From contig JBCBNX010000003.1 of the NCBI GenBank assembly GCA_039821555.1, forward strand, positions 1 through 64,000: a stretch of DNA of 64,000 bases, in the 5' to 3' direction. Shown here piece after piece: positions 1-11,400 of the stretch. This DNA is from Bacteroidota bacterium. GTDB lineage: Bacteria > Bacteroidota > Rhodothermia > Rhodothermales > Rubricoccaceae. The stretch's first letter is position 1. Each line of letters opens with the position of its first letter. The position numbers and the translations under genes were made by a program. A model generated the notes under the pieces. That model had not been told where the DNA came from. It saw nothing but the letters and a program-made list of their open reading frames with translations, and searched no databases.

Positions 1-186
1 CGGTTGAACGCGGTTGCCTGGGCCCATCGGGGCGTCCGCGACGGTCTGGCGCTTGCGCCACTTGGCGGCGGTCTTGCGATTGAGGCCGTGTTGCACGGCG
101 AGGGCGCTCACGGTCTTCTGGGAGCGTTGGAGGGCTCGTCGGGTGGCGTGCGTGGTGCGGGCGCTGCCGTGTAGAAGTAGTCCCAT
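1..186 (-). pseudogene. IS481-family transposase N-terminus (partial, runs off left edge)
   Basis: The minus-strand reading from the ATG at 184-186 starts MGLLLHGSARTTHATRR and continues through a helix-turn-helix (SVSALAVQHGLNRKTAAKWR) to VADAPMGPGNR. This N-terminal HTH organisation is what I know from IS481 transposases. In the second copy the family continuation (STVLSPEEEA) is in the -1 frame after this point, and the junction bases are identical here. The gene is therefore either frameshifted or uses frameshifting. The catalytic DDE domain is not in the window. Confidence 0.65.
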
Positions 187-248
187 AGGAGGTCGGGGTT
201 AAAGTGGTCACAGGGTAGACCACGACACTCTGGGACTATACACCCTAG
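1..248 (-). mobile_element. IS481-type element, 5' end, cut by window edge
   Basis: Positions 1-248 match 34448-34695 almost base for base, with a handful of substitutions and no indels over most of the length. The shared part holds the transposase start region on the minus strand plus about 60 bp of terminal sequence. The rest of this copy lies left of the window, so its completeness is unknown. The family is inferred from the transposase N-terminus and from the better-covered second copy. Confidence 0.75.
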
Positions 249-318
249 CGACTGGCGAATAGAGAAGCGTCGACGGGGGGGAATTCGTTTGACGCTGCCT
301 CCGAACCCGATTTGCTTT

Positions 319-350
319 CACACCGCCACACCGCCACACCGCCACACCGC
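319..350 (+). repeat. Octamer satellite, 4 x CACACCGC, in the ftsX leader
   Basis: Four perfect consecutive copies of CACACCGC occupy 319-350, about 65 bp before the ftsX start. The same period-8 unit or its complement recurs in the pheA linker, before menD, before the gene at 47334 and before pcm. Confidence 0.85.
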
Positions 351-390
351 CGCGGTATTTTGGGACGGCTGCCGCAGGTTCGCCGCACAC

Positions 391-411
391 GACCCTCGAC
401 CCTCGACCTCC
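391..411 (+). repeat. Heptamer satellite, 3 x GACCYYC, next to the ftsX start
   Basis: GACCCTC, GACCCTC and GACCTCC lie in tandem and end 3 bases before the ftsX ATG at 415. The same 7-bp unit is expanded to 16 copies inside menE (52896-53007). Confidence 0.8.
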
Positions 412-414
412 AGC

Positions 415-1302
415 ATGGCTCTCTCGTACTCGATCCGCGAAGGCCTCGCGGGCTTTGGCCGCGCCAAGTTTGCCACCGTCACCTCCGTGAGCGCGCTCGT
501 GGTGGCGCTGGTGCTCATCGGGCTCTTCGGGCTGCTCCTCTGGCAGGGGCAGCAGGTCGCCCGTGCGCTCCAGCAGCAGGTCGGCGAGTTCCAGGTGTTC
601 CTCGACCTCGGGGCGGACACCCGGACACAGCAGACCATCAACAACCGCCTCCTTGGCCATCCCGGGGTGGAAGCAGCGAGCTTCATCTCGCAGGAGCAGG
701 CCTACCGTTCGTTCGTGCAGGACTTCGGCGAGGGCGCCGAGGATGTCGTTGGCGAGAACTTCCTTCCCGCCTCGTTTCGCGTGCAGGTAACGCCCGACTA
801 CGCCACCGCCGACAGCATCGACGCCATCGCAGCCACCGTCGAGCCGATGCGTGGCGTGGACGAGGTCGCCTACGACGCGGGCATCATCGAGCGGGTGCGC
901 GAGAATCTCCAGGTGGTGCAGACGGTCGCGCTCGCGCTCGCGGTGCTGGTTGTGCTGACGGCGCTCTTCCTCGTGGGCAACACGATCCGGCTGACGATCT
1001 ACGCGCGGCGCATGCTCATCCGCACGATGAAGCTCGTCGGCGCGACCAACAGCTTCATTCAGCGCCCCTTCCTCGTCGAAGGCATCGCGCAGGGGCTGAT
1101 CGCAGCGGTGGTCGCCTGCACCGTGATCTGGGCGACCTACGGCGCGCTGCTCGGACAGATTCCGCAACTGGCTGGCCGTGGCTGGCCGCTCGGCTCGCCC
1201 TTCGCCACGTTCGGGGCTGTGTTCGTGCTCGGCGCGCTCTTCGGCTGGCTCGCCTCGTGGGTCGCGGTGCGCCGCTTCGTCCAGCGCATCACGCTGTCGT
1301 GA
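415..1302 (+). CDS. ftsX: Cell division protein FtsX
   Basis: A 295-residue inner-membrane protein with the FtsX layout. It has a short cytoplasmic N-terminus, a membrane segment at about 21-43, a periplasmic domain at about 45-165 (FQVFLDLGADT, then a V-x-Y motif region), and three further membrane segments near 167-190, 221-245 and 262-285. The family signature MLIRTMKLVGAT lies after the second membrane segment. FtsX pairs with the ATPase FtsE to control septal peptidoglycan hydrolases; ftsE is not in the window. The ATG at 415 is chosen because upstream in-frame codons translate the satellite repeats. The stop overlaps the next gene's GTG. Confidence 0.93.
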   Translation: MALSYSIREGLAGFGRAKFATVTSVSALVVALVLIGLFGLLLWQGQQVARALQQQVGEFQVFLDLGADTRTQQTINNRLLGHPGVEAASFISQEQAYRSFVQDFGEGAEDVVGENFLPASFRVQVTPDYATADSIDAIAATVEPMRGVDEVAYDAGIIERVRENLQVVQTVALALAVLVVLTALFLVGNTIRLTIYARRMLIRTMKLVGATNSFIQRPFLVEGIAQGLIAAVVACTVIWATYGALLGQIPQLAGRGWPLGSPFATFGAVFVLGALFGWLASWVAVRRFVQRITLS

Positions 1303-2174
1303 GCGGCGCAGGTCAAGGGGCGCAGGTCGCGGGTCGCCGGACAAACGGGCATCGGAGCGACTGCTCCCCGCTTCCTCGGCTTGTCCGTGCGTCATGCCTC
1401 GTGCTGGTCCTCTTGTGCACGGGGTGCTCGGGCGACGGCGACTCGCCGTTTCGGTTCGAGCGGCTGGCGGTGCGCGACACGGTGACGCACGCGATTGCGC
1501 TGGACGGCCGGACGCTCGTGCTGCAGGCCGAGGTCGGCCGCATCGACGTGACCGGCTGCGACACGGCGACGGTGGCGACGGTGCAGGTCGTCCGCACGGC
1601 ACGCGGCGCGACGGAAGGCTCGGCCCGCCAACGGCTCGGGCGCGGCGAGGTGGTCCGCATCGACGGGGACGACGAGATCGTGCAGGTCATCGCGCCTGCC
1701 CCGCAGCCGCCGGGCATCGAAACCGCGTTCGAGGCCCTCGTGCCTGCCGAAGCCCGCCTGTACCTCCAACTCGACGAGGGCGCCATCACGTTGGCTGGGG
1801 CTGGCGGGCCCACCGTGACGGCGCAGACCGGCAAGGGCACCATCCGCGCGGAAGCCCTCGCCAGCGACACGACCACCCTCAGTGCTACGGCTGGGGGCGT
1901 GGAGGCCGTCGTGGCAGCGCTGGCACCGCAGGCTCGGCTCATCGTCGCGGTCGAGGAAGGACGCGTCGAGGTGGACCTGCCCGCTGACACCGCTGCCGAG
2001 CTTGACGCCGCGAGCGGTACGGGCCTCGTGAGCGTGGACGGGTTCTCGTCGGCATCGACGGACCGAGCTGAGACGGAGACGGGGCAGCGCGTGACAGGCC
2101 GCGTCGGCGGTGCGTCCCGCGCGCGAGTTGAGGCGCGAGTCGGGGTCGGGACCGTGACGGTGCGAGGGCGGTAG
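1299..2174 (+). CDS. Lipoprotein with a repetitive beta-helix-like (DUF4097-type) domain
   Basis: A 291-residue protein whose GTG start overlaps the ftsX stop by 4 bp, which suggests translational coupling. A basic N-region, a hydrophobic stretch and the lipobox LLCTGC (lipidated Cys43) mark it as a lipoprotein. The rest is a run of short beta-strands with recurring T/V/E patterns, such as LVLQAEVGRIDVTGCD and TVTAQTGKGTIRAEAL, like the polar beta-helical DUF4097 adhesin-type folds. No catalytic motif is seen. A link to division or the envelope rests only on coupling to ftsX. The 42-residue N-region is long, so an internal GTG nearer the lipobox is possible but would leave a very short signal. 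Confidence 0.7.
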   Translation: MSGAGQGAQVAGRRTNGHRSDCSPLPRLVRASCLVLVLLCTGCSGDGDSPFRFERLAVRDTVTHAIALDGRTLVLQAEVGRIDVTGCDTATVATVQVVRTARGATEGSARQRLGRGEVVRIDGDDEIVQVIAPAPQPPGIETAFEALVPAEARLYLQLDEGAITLAGAGGPTVTAQTGKGTIRAEALASDTTTLSATAGGVEAVVAALAPQARLIVAVEEGRVEVDLPADTAAELDAASGTGLVSVDGFSSASTDRAETETGQRVTGRVGGASRARVEARVGVGTVTVRGR

Positions 2175-2319
2175 GCCATCGGCTAGACTAGGTCATGTGT
2201 GCGAATGTGGTGTGGTCGGCGGGGCTTCCCGAAAAAGAGGGGAAGCTGGGGCAAAGCCTGAACGATTCGCGCGAGGCCTATGTACGTCGGTGCAGCTTTC
2301 CGCCCACCCCCGTTTTCCT

Positions 2320-3303
2320 ATGTCCTTGCTCCAGAGTCTCGCGTTCATGATCGGCGGCTTCGCGCTGCTGCTCGTCGGCGCGGAGGCCCTCGTTCGAGGC
2401 GCCTCAGCCTTGGCACTCCGTTTCGGGCTATCGCCGCTCGTGGTCGGATTGACCGTGGTGGCATTCGGGACGAGCAGCCCGGAGTTGGTGATCTGCATTG
2501 CCGCGGCGCTCTCCGGCGACGGCGGGATTGCGCTCGGCAACGTGGTCGGGTCGAACATCGCCAACCTCGCGCTCATCGTCGGCGTCGCGGCGGCCATCGC
2601 TCCTCTTGCGATTGAGCGGCAGCTGATCCGGATCGACATGCCCGTGGTGCTGGCGTCGTCGCTGCTCATGGTCGCGTTCCTGCTCGATGGCAGCGTCGAG
2701 CGCTGGGAGGGGGCCGTGCTCACGGTCGGCATCGTCGTGTACGTGTGGTATAGTATCTGGCAGAGCCGACGGGAGGCCGCCGCGCACCGTGCGGCCCGCG
2801 AGGCGGTGGCAGACAACCCCGACGCCCCCATCGCCGAAGACTTGCCGGTCAGCTTCGGGTCGTCCATCTGGCGCGATCTCCTGTTCGTGGCCGTTGGGCT
2901 TGTCGGGCTCGTGATTGGTGGCAGGCTCTTGCTGGAGGGCGCGGAGTCGGCGGCGCGCGGCTTTGGGGTGTCCGAGGCCGTCATCGGATTGACGCTCGTG
3001 GCACTCGGCACGAGCCTCCCAGAGCTCGCCACGACCGTGGTGGCGGCGATGCGCGGGCAGGGCACCATGGCGCTCGGCAACGCCGTGGGGTCGAACGTCT
3101 TCAACGTGCTCGGCGTGCTCGGCCCGACGGCGCTCATCCAGCCCGTCGCGTCCGACGGTGTCGGCGTGGACAGCCTCGCCGTGATGATTGGCGTGACGCT
3201 CCTGGTGCACCTCACCATGGCGACGCAGCGCACGATGGCCCGCTGGGAAGGTGCGCTCCTGATTTCGGTGTATGTCAGCTACGTGGTCTGGCTGGTGATC
3301 TGA
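2320..3303 (+). CDS. Calcium/sodium antiporter (CaCA family, YrbG-like)
   Basis: A 327-residue multi-pass membrane protein with the two inverted alpha-repeats of CaCA exchangers. The first ion-binding motif (GNVVGSNIANLALIVG) is at about 73-88 and the second (GNAVGSNVFNVLGVLG) at about 253-268, each preceded by a GTSxPEL motif (TSSPEL, TSLPEL). An acidic cytoplasmic loop separates the halves near residues 145-185. The predicted role is exchange of Ca2+ for Na+ or H+ across the inner membrane. The ATG at 2320 starts directly on the first membrane helix. The gene appears to be a single unit after the ftsX pair. Confidence 0.9.
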   Translation: MSLLQSLAFMIGGFALLLVGAEALVRGASALALRFGLSPLVVGLTVVAFGTSSPELVICIAAALSGDGGIALGNVVGSNIANLALIVGVAAAIAPLAIERQLIRIDMPVVLASSLLMVAFLLDGSVERWEGAVLTVGIVVYVWYSIWQSRREAAAHRAAREAVADNPDAPIAEDLPVSFGSSIWRDLLFVAVGLVGLVIGGRLLLEGAESAARGFGVSEAVIGLTLVALGTSLPELATTVVAAMRGQGTMALGNAVGSNVFNVLGVLGPTALIQPVASDGVGVDSLAVMIGVTLLVHLTMATQRTMARWEGALLISVYVSYVVWLVI

Positions 3304-3591
3304 CGGGCGACCGTTTGCTGATCTACCGGGTCAGGGGGGCAGGACATGTTGCGTGGCGGCCTCGATCCGAACCACAGCACCTCGGTCCAAACCAAAGCAC
3401 GGAGCCCCCCGACATCCGAACGCAGTAGCCGGATGCTGGAACCCGGTCGATAGGGCGTCGCTGACGAGGCGCAGGCGAAGGGCGACGAGAAAACGGAAGC
3501 AACGGGCTTGATCCACCCGGGCAAGAATTGACGTGGTAGGGATAGTCGGCTTCGTGCGAGGCCATCTAGCTCCTACCAGCGTCGCCTCGAT
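3304..3591. other. Intergenic gap before the barrel gene
   Basis: I see no convincing gene, RNA or terminator hairpin in this 288-bp gap. It should hold the promoter for the long surface block that follows, but no confident element can be named. Confidence 0.4.
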
Positions 3592-5295
3592 ATGCCCGTT
3601 GTTTCTCCTCGTGTGGCCCATGCCGTGCACCGCCAGACGCGCATGCGTGGGTTGCGAGGCCTGCTCCTGGCACTCGTGTGCCTGAGTGGCCTGCCCGCGA
3701 CCGCGCAGCTCGTGGGCGTGTCGGGCGGGGTCCAGGTCTACAGCGAGGGCTACAGCCAGACGGGCCTCGTCGACAACCGGCGGCCAGGCGGCGTGGCGGG
3801 CCTGAACGCGCAACTCACGCTGAACATCGGCGGCCAACTCAGCATCCCGTTCTCGACGTTCCTGTCGACCGAGCAGGCGGGCTTCCAGCAGCCGTTTAAT
3901 CAACTCGGCGCCAGCCCGACGTGGCGGTGGGCGCAGCTCCACGCCGGCTACTTCTCGACGCGGCTCAGCGAGCTCACCCTCGCCGACGCGCGGCTGCTTG
4001 GCGGCGGCGTTGAGCTCACGCCCGGCGTGTTCCGGCTGAGCGTGATCCGGGGGCGCAGCCAGCGCGCCGTCGAGGCCGACAGCGCGGCGTTCCGGGACGG
4101 CCTCTTCCGCCGCACGCTCACCGCCGTGCAGCTCGGTGTGGGCAAGGAGGAGGGCTGGCACCTCTGGCTCACCGGCCTCCGCGCGGCCGACGACACCACG
4201 TCCGTCCAGCGGCCCGGCACGGCCACGCCGCTCGAAAACGTCGCGCTCTCGATGCAGTTTGGCGCGACCATCGTCCCGCGCGTGGCCAAGCTGAGTGGCG
4301 AGGTGGCGCTCGCGGCTACCAACGGCGACCGCACTGCCGACTCCCTCGCCTTCGGCGACCTCGACCAACTCGCGAGCCTCGTGGAGCCCTTCTTCACGCC
4401 CACGCTCTCTACCCGCGTGGACGGCGCGGCAACGCTCGACCTCGACCTCACGCCAGGGCGCGTCTTCGCGCTCGGCGTCCAGACGCGCTACGTCGGGCCG
4501 GGCTACACCTCCGCCGGGGCCATCCAACTCGAACGCGACCTCCTCGACGTCACCGTCGCGCCGCGCGTGACGCTCCGGCGCGTCCGCGTCGCCACCCGCG
4601 TGGGCGTGCGCCAGAACAACGTCGCCGGGACGCGCATCAGCACCAAGAACCGGCTGCTGCTCTCGGCGTCGGTCAACGCGCAGCCCTTCGACGGGGCCAC
4701 GCTCGGGCTCGACTACACCAACTTCGGCCTGCGTACCGAGCGCGAGCGCGACACGCTGCGCGTCAGCCAGGTCTCGCAGACCATCGGCATCACGCCAGGC
4801 TACACCTGGCAGACGGGCACGCTCCAGCAGAGCGCGACGCTGTCGTATCGCTTCCAGGACGTGGCGCAGCGCAACCTCACGCGCGGCATCGACGAGGCGA
4901 CGCGCAACCACGACGTGTCGCTGACGCACACGCTCGCCTGGCCGAGCGGGCTGTCGCTCGCCACGACGGGCACGTTCACCAAGGGCCTCGCGCGGGACCT
5001 CGACCAGACGGTCCTCACGCTCGCCGAGACGGTCTCGGCGGCCCTCCTCGACCGGAAGCTGCGGCTCTCGGGGACGCTCTCCTACAACCGCATCGTCCTC
5101 GACGACGCGGTCGCCGGGACCGACGGCGCGGACAGCGGCCTCCAGGCGCGCCTGCGCGGCACCTACCGCGTGCAGGGCAACAGCCGCGTCGAGCTCCAGA
5201 TCGCCACCCGCAGCTTCGCCTACGCCGTGCCCCGCCGGGGCAGCGACGGCTACACGGAGGCTACCGCGCGCCTCAGCTACGCCTACCAGTTCTAG
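3592..5295 (+). CDS. Secreted outer-membrane beta-barrel protein, first gene of surface block
   Basis: A 567-residue protein (550 if started at the ATG at 3643). A signal peptide ends around LPATAQ. The mature part is an almost continuous series of alternating amphipathic strands with Tyr, Leu and Phe at strand ends (LTLNIGGQLSIPFSTF, VALSMQFGATIV, ATLSYRFQDVAQ). The protein ends in AYQF, the aromatic C-terminus usual for BAM-inserted barrels. Barrel size cannot be read reliably. It lies 118 bp upstream of the 4101-residue gene in the same direction, so it could be that protein's membrane anchor or export partner; this is inference from position only. Confidence 0.72.
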   Translation: MPVVSPRVAHAVHRQTRMRGLRGLLLALVCLSGLPATAQLVGVSGGVQVYSEGYSQTGLVDNRRPGGVAGLNAQLTLNIGGQLSIPFSTFLSTEQAGFQQPFNQLGASPTWRWAQLHAGYFSTRLSELTLADARLLGGGVELTPGVFRLSVIRGRSQRAVEADSAAFRDGLFRRTLTAVQLGVGKEEGWHLWLTGLRAADDTTSVQRPGTATPLENVALSMQFGATIVPRVAKLSGEVALAATNGDRTADSLAFGDLDQLASLVEPFFTPTLSTRVDGAATLDLDLTPGRVFALGVQTRYVGPGYTSAGAIQLERDLLDVTVAPRVTLRRVRVATRVGVRQNNVAGTRISTKNRLLLSASVNAQPFDGATLGLDYTNFGLRTERERDTLRVSQVSQTIGITPGYTWQTGTLQQSATLSYRFQDVAQRNLTRGIDEATRNHDVSLTHTLAWPSGLSLATTGTFTKGLARDLDQTVLTLAETVSAALLDRKLRLSGTLSYNRIVLDDAVAGTDGADSGLQARLRGTYRVQGNSRVELQIATRSFAYAVPRRGSDGYTEATARLSYAYQF

Positions 5296-5413
5296 ACCGC
5301 GCTCCCTCGTCATGCGCCCCCACGTCATGCGCCCGCCGGACTCTGCCATGCCCGTGTCCCTCGTCACGCCCCCGCGCCCCGCTACACGGCGCCTCTTCAT
5401 ACCGCGCCTCGCC

Positions 5414-8400
5414 ATGCTGTCTCGCACCCGGCTTGCCGTTCTCTCGCTGCTCGCGGTCGTCGTTGCGCTCGGCAGCACCGCCCAGGCGCAGGAGGTCACG
5501 CTCGACATCCGCGTGGCCGACCCGCTGCCGCGCGACCTCCAGGCGTGGGAGGACGACCCGACGCTGCTCCGTGCCACCGTGCGCAACACGACCGGCGAGG
5601 ACTTCGACGACCTGCGCTTCGCCTTCACGCTCACGGGCGACCGCCGCGGCCTCGTCGCCCAGACCATCGACGGGCACCCGGCGCAGCCGCGCATCAGCCT
5701 CGGCGCGCGCGAGACGCGGGTGCTCACGTGGCCCGAGTTCGGCGGGGCCGAGGAGTCCATCGACATCGAGAGCAGCCTGATCGACGAGGTCGCCCGCGAC
5801 GGCATCCCGGAGGACTTCTACGAGCTGTGTGTGACCATCTTCGACTTCGGCAACGGACCGCCGCGCGAGGTCGGGGGCACGGGCGACCTCTGCGTGGTGT
5901 TCACCGTCGAGGAGCCGGATCCGCCTGAGCTGGTGGTGCCGCTCAACGGCGAGGCCGTCCAGCCGCCGACGCCCATCTTCACCTGGGCCTTCCTCCCGCG
6001 CCCCGGAGCCGCTGGGCTCTCCTACCGCCTCACGATCAAGCCGCTCTTCGAGGGCCAGACGTCTACCGACGCCATCGTCGCCAACCCCGTCCTTTTCGAC
6101 GAGGAGATCCCGACGACGACCTACATCTACCGCCCGTCCGACGCGCCCTTCGACCTGTTCCCCCTCGCCGAGTCGTTCGTGTGGCAGGTGCAGGCGCTCC
6201 AGTTCGGCGAGCCCTACGGCCGCAACCGCGGGCTCAGCCCCGTCGGCACGTTCCGTGTGGACGAGCGCGAGACGGGCGAGGGGGCACCGGGCTTGCCGCC
6301 AACCGCTCCGCCTGGCACGCTGGCCGATCTCGGCGACGTGATCCTCGAAGAGGCACTGGCGCTGCTGCCCGACCTCCCCGCGGCCATCGAGCGCGGGACG
6401 GTGACCGTCGAGGAGACGGCTGGGAGCTACATCCTCTCGGGCACCACGCGGATGCGCCTCGACCTCGACGACACGATGCGCCTGGACGCGACGCTTGACG
6501 GGCTCACGCTCGCCAAGGACGACCTCGAACGCGCGGCAGGCGGGCGGCTCCGCGTCGAGCGCACGCCGGAGTCGCTGCCGCTCTCTGACGCCGAGCCGCT
6601 CACGATCCGTGCGGTGACGTGGGCCTTCGGCACGGGCGTGGCCGTGGAGGCCGAACTGCGCGTGCCCGACGTCACGGACGAGACGCTCACAGGCGTGCTC
6701 GCCGTCACGAATGGCGGCCTCGCGGGCGTGCTCGAAGGCGGCGGGACGCCCGAGAACCCGCTCTTCACCTTCGGCGACGACCCGCTGCGCGTCCTCGTGA
6801 CGAGCTTCCGCGCGACGTTCCCCGGCGCGGAGATCACGGCCGCGGGCGTCGTGGAGGCGCTCGGCAGCCTCCGCTGCGACATCACCGACCTCAAGCTCTC
6901 CGCCGACGGCCTCGACACGGAGAGCAAGACGGCGCTCGCCTGCCGCTCCGACGACGAGTTCCCGCTCGTGGGCGAGAGCGACCGCGTGACGCTGCGCCTC
7001 GACCGCCTCACCGGCACGCTCGGGCCGCTCCAGGAGCCGCTCACCTACGACCTCACGCTCCAGGCCCGTCTCGGCCTCGCCGCCGACAACCCCGCCACGG
7101 GCGAGGAGGTGCGCTGCGGCCTCGCCATCGCGGGCGGCCTCCAGACGGGCGGCGCGTTCGCCATCGAGCAGGTCGTGCCCGACTGCCCGATCCCCGACCC
7201 GAGCCTCGACCTCGGCTTCGTGGCCCTCGACTTCAGCGACCTCCGCGCCGACCGCCTCGCCTACACGCCCGGCGCGGGCTGGGACTTCGCGCTCGGCTTC
7301 GACGCCGCGCTGCGCTTCCCCGGCTTCGACGATCTCACCGTCGCGTCGGCCAACGACTTCACGATCTCCGACGCCGGGCTTACCGTGCCGAGGGTCGCGC
7401 TCGACCGCGCCGCGCTGGAACGGGCCGCCTTCACTGCCGACGGCTTCGGCATGACGCTCCGGCGGCTCACCATCAACGCATTCACCTTCCCGCTCTTCTC
7501 GTGGGAGCGCATCGGGCCGGGGCCGTGGGATCTCGCCTTCGACGCCGACGTGACGCTGCCCGAGACGGAGGCCATGCCCGCGTGCCTCGCCAACGCCGTG
7601 ATCGGCTTTTCGGGCTTCCGCAGTCAGATCAACGGCGAGGACATCATCGGCGGCGAGCTGCGGCTGGACGACCTCGCGCCGTGCCGCTGGGACCTCGGCG
7701 ACGCTGGCTTCGCGCTCGACCTCCGCCGCCTCGACGGGCAACTCAACTGGCAGCGCGTCAGCGCCGATGCCGACCTCGACGCCCGGGGCCGCTTCGCGCT
7801 GGATGCCGCGTTGGTCGCCGCTGCCCCGTTCGGCTGCGCGGGCAGCACGGCGGGCGCGCTCGGCGAAGGCGAGCTGACGGTGCGCAACAGCCTCTACGGA
7901 CGCGTGGCGCTCACGAGACCGTCGTGCCCGGTCGGCATCGGTCCGTTCGAGGCCTCGATCCGCGAGGCGACGCTTACGTTCGGCGAGACCAGCCGCCTCG
8001 GCTCCGAGGCCGTCCTCGACGCGACCGCGCGCCTGGCGATGGCCGACGGTGGCATCGTGGACGGCTCGTTCGTACTCGACCTCGTCACAGGCGACTTCCT
8101 CGACGTGCGCTTCGTGCTCGACCAGCCGTTCGCGCTCCAACTCCCGAGCACGGCCGACCCTGCGATGACCTTCCGCATCAACCGCGCGGAGCTCTCGATG
8201 GACGGCCTCCTCATCGACGGGCGCCACCAGCTGCAGACTGGCACGACGACCATCGGGACGACCTTCGACCAGGCGCTCTTCGCGCTCTCGCTCGACGGGC
8301 TGACCGCGGGCCGCGTGGTCTTCGACGCGCCCTTTGCCTTCGCCGCAGGCATCGACCCCGCGACAGGCAACCTCGACGGGCAGGCGGTCGCGCTCGGTGC

Positions 8401-11400
8401 GCCGCTCGGCTTCACTCCGGGCGTCCGCTTCGACCTCGACGGGCAGGTGGTGCTCGACTCGGCGGGCGTCCGGGCGAGCGGGACCGCCGCCGCCGCTCTC
8501 GCCCTCGACGGTAGCCTCGGCGACAACGCCGAGCGCTACGACAGCGACTTCAGCGTCGAGATGAGCGAGGACTTCGTCGTCGGCCTCTCGCCCGCGTTCG
8601 GCGTGCGCGACGGGCAAGCCGACCTCCTGTGGCAGGGCCGCCGCGTGGCCTACATGGATCCGGCTGGCTTTCACCTCGACCCAGCGTTCATCGCCAATGC
8701 GCTGCTGCCCGACACCCTCGCGCTGCCGTCGCAGGACGTGGCCTACGTCGTGCTCAAGCGCGACGACCGCTGGCTCGTGGACCTGGAGCCCGTCGCCAAC
8801 GACGCCGTGCGCATCCGCACCCGCCCGAGCGAGCCGCTCGAACTCGTCGTGCCTGCGCTGGCTGAGGGCGGCCAGCCTGCCCCGCGCCTCGCCGTCGCCT
8901 TCAACGACGCCGTGTTCACGACCGACCCGAGCAGCCCCGAACTCGTCAGCGGCACCATCGCGGCGAGCGTGCCGCAAGGCCTCGCGCTTGGCCCCGACGT
9001 GCCGTTCACCGTGCGCGCGCTGCAATACGGTGTCGGCACCATCGACGGCCGTCCGCAGTCGGCGCTCTTCCTCCAGGGCGACGTGCAACTGTTCGACCAG
9101 ACGGTCGGCGCGAACAACGACGTGACGCTCGCGATCACGACCGACGGCGTCGCGCGGGGTACGTTCGACGTGGGCGGGCTCTCCGAGCTCGTGCCGGTCG
9201 TGTCCGGCAGCGACCGCGTGGATCTGCTCGTGGAGGCCGTGCGCGGGACGATGACCGTGCCCGTGACCGCGTCTGCGCCTGGCAGCGCCACGTTCGCCTT
9301 CGACGCCGACGCGCGGCTGCAGGTCAACGGCGACGCCGGACCGGTCGCGGAGGCCACGATGACCGTCGAGGCCGGGCCGGGCCACATCGCCGTGACCGAC
9401 TTTGCCCCTGCGTTTTTCGGTGAGCGCCCCACGCTCGGCTTCGACGACTTTGGCATCCGCGTGGACTCGCTGACGACGCTCGCCGAGTTCCGCTACGACA
9501 CCCAGACGGGTTTCGACTTCGCGGTCAAGGTGGACCTCGCCGTCGTGGTGGACGTGGAGGGACCCAATGGGGGCGATAGCGAGCCGTTCGTGTTCCCGCT
9601 GCGCGGCGTCGAGATCCGTGACGAAGGTCTCGTGGTGCCGCCGCAGGACGTGAGCCGGAGCTCGCTTCCAGGCCTCCAGCTCCCGCCCTTCGCGCTCGGC
9701 GGCGTCGAACTCGAACCGCTCGCGCTGCGGACGGCTGCGAACCTCGTCTTCGACTGGTACAGCGGCACCGCCTTCGGCCTCGACCCGCGCTTCGACTTTG
9801 CGCTGCGGCTGCCGGGCTTCGCCGACACCGGCCTCGTGCCTGTGGACGGCTTCACCGTCACCGACGCGGGCTACAGCGACGGCATCCTCACGGGCACGGT
9901 CACGGCGCACACCCCGCAGGACGGCGCGCGCCTCCCGCTCGCGCCCGGTGGTCCGACGCTCGTCGTCACCCGCGCCGTCGGGACGCTCGAAGAGCGCGGC
10001 GGCATGCAGGCCGTCGACCTCGACCTCGACGCGACGCTGGAGGACCTGCCCAACTTCGCCAATGGCGCCAACGATGGGGGGGGCGGTGCGGCGTCCTGCC
10101 CGCAGCCGACGACGTTCCAGGTTACCCTCGTGGACGGCCTCGGCTTCGCGGGGAGTGTCGAGAACTTCGCTCCGTGCGGGACGCTCGCGCTCGGTCCGGC
10201 AGCGCTGCGCGTGACGGGTTCGGCGCTCGCCTTCGGCTACACCAACGACGTGCAGCTCGTCCGCCTCGACGGCGGCGTGGTGGTGGACCTGCCCGGCCCG
10301 AGCGCCGCCGCGCCGCCGACGCAGATCACCGGCAGCCTCGTCCTCGACGTGCTCACCGGCACCATCGCTGACGGCTCGATCCTCGTCACGCAGCCCTTTG
10401 GCCTCGGCTTGCCCTTCGAGGACCCGATGCTCACGTTCACGGTCAACGAGGCCGAGCTGAGTGCGGCGGGCCTCCGCCTCCGTGCGCAAGGCACCGTAAA
10501 CGCCGATCCGGCGACCGTGGGCGTGACCTTCAACGACCTCCTCGTGGACCTCCAGGCGGCGCAGGTCGTGAGTGGCGATGCCGTCATCGCGGCGGGTGTG
10601 GGCGTGGAGGTGCCGCTGAGCCCGATCGACCTGCGCCTCGTGGCCGCCAGCGCGCCGCCGTTTACCGACGAGGGCCTCCGCTTCGACTTCAACAGCGCCG
10701 TCACGCTCGACGCGCAGGGGCTCCGCTTCGCCGGGAGCGGCACGGGCGCGTTCAACTTCGCGGGCGAGGTGCGCAGCAACCTCCGGCTCGAATTCGAGAA
10801 CGGCTTCGCGGTCAACGTTGGCGCGTTCGCCGTGCGGCAGGGAAGAGCTGCGCTCTACCTCGACGAGGGCGGCCGGGCGACCGAGCCGCTCGCCTACCTC
10901 GACGCGACGGGCTTCCACGTGGGCGGCGGGGTCGTGGCGCTGCTGCCGGACCGGCTCCCGCTGCCGACCGAGGACGTGGCCTACATCCAGCTCAAGGACG
11001 CGCAGGGGCAGCCGCTCGTGGATGTCGCGCAGCAGTCCGACGGCGGCTACACCCTCGCGACGCGCCCCAACGAGCCGCTGCCGATCGTCCTCGCGGCGCT
11101 CGACAACACCGGCGCGCCGCCGACCGTGCTCGCCGCGTTCAGCCTCACGACGGACGCCGCCTACAACCCGACGGGCGGTGCGCTCACCCTGCAGGCCGAG
11201 GGCGACCTCGAACCGGCGCTCGACCTGCCGGTGCGCCTCACCGCGCTCGCGCTCACCAGCACGGGCAGCGGCGTCACGCTCGAAGCGGGCCTCCGCATCG
11301 ACCTGCCCGACGGCCTCGACGGCGTGAATGCCGACGCGCTCGACGCGACGCTCGCGCTCGGCCCCGACGGCTTCCAGGGCACCGCCGAGATCGGCACCTA

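Noticed and set aside
312..1298. In-frame upstream extension of the lipoprotein reading frame through the whole ftsX gene.
   Set aside because: It is a shadow frame of ftsX. The lipobox and the GTG overlapping the ftsX stop define the real start.
5273..10918. An 1881-codon open frame on the minus strand across the giant gene, and similar ones at 3331-5805, 12137-16009 and 31336-33432.
   Set aside because: Very high third-position G+C on the plus-strand genes removes stops from antisense frames. The translations are low-complexity Arg/Ala/Glu/Val-rich with no domain, and the plus-strand frames have signal peptides and coherent folds.
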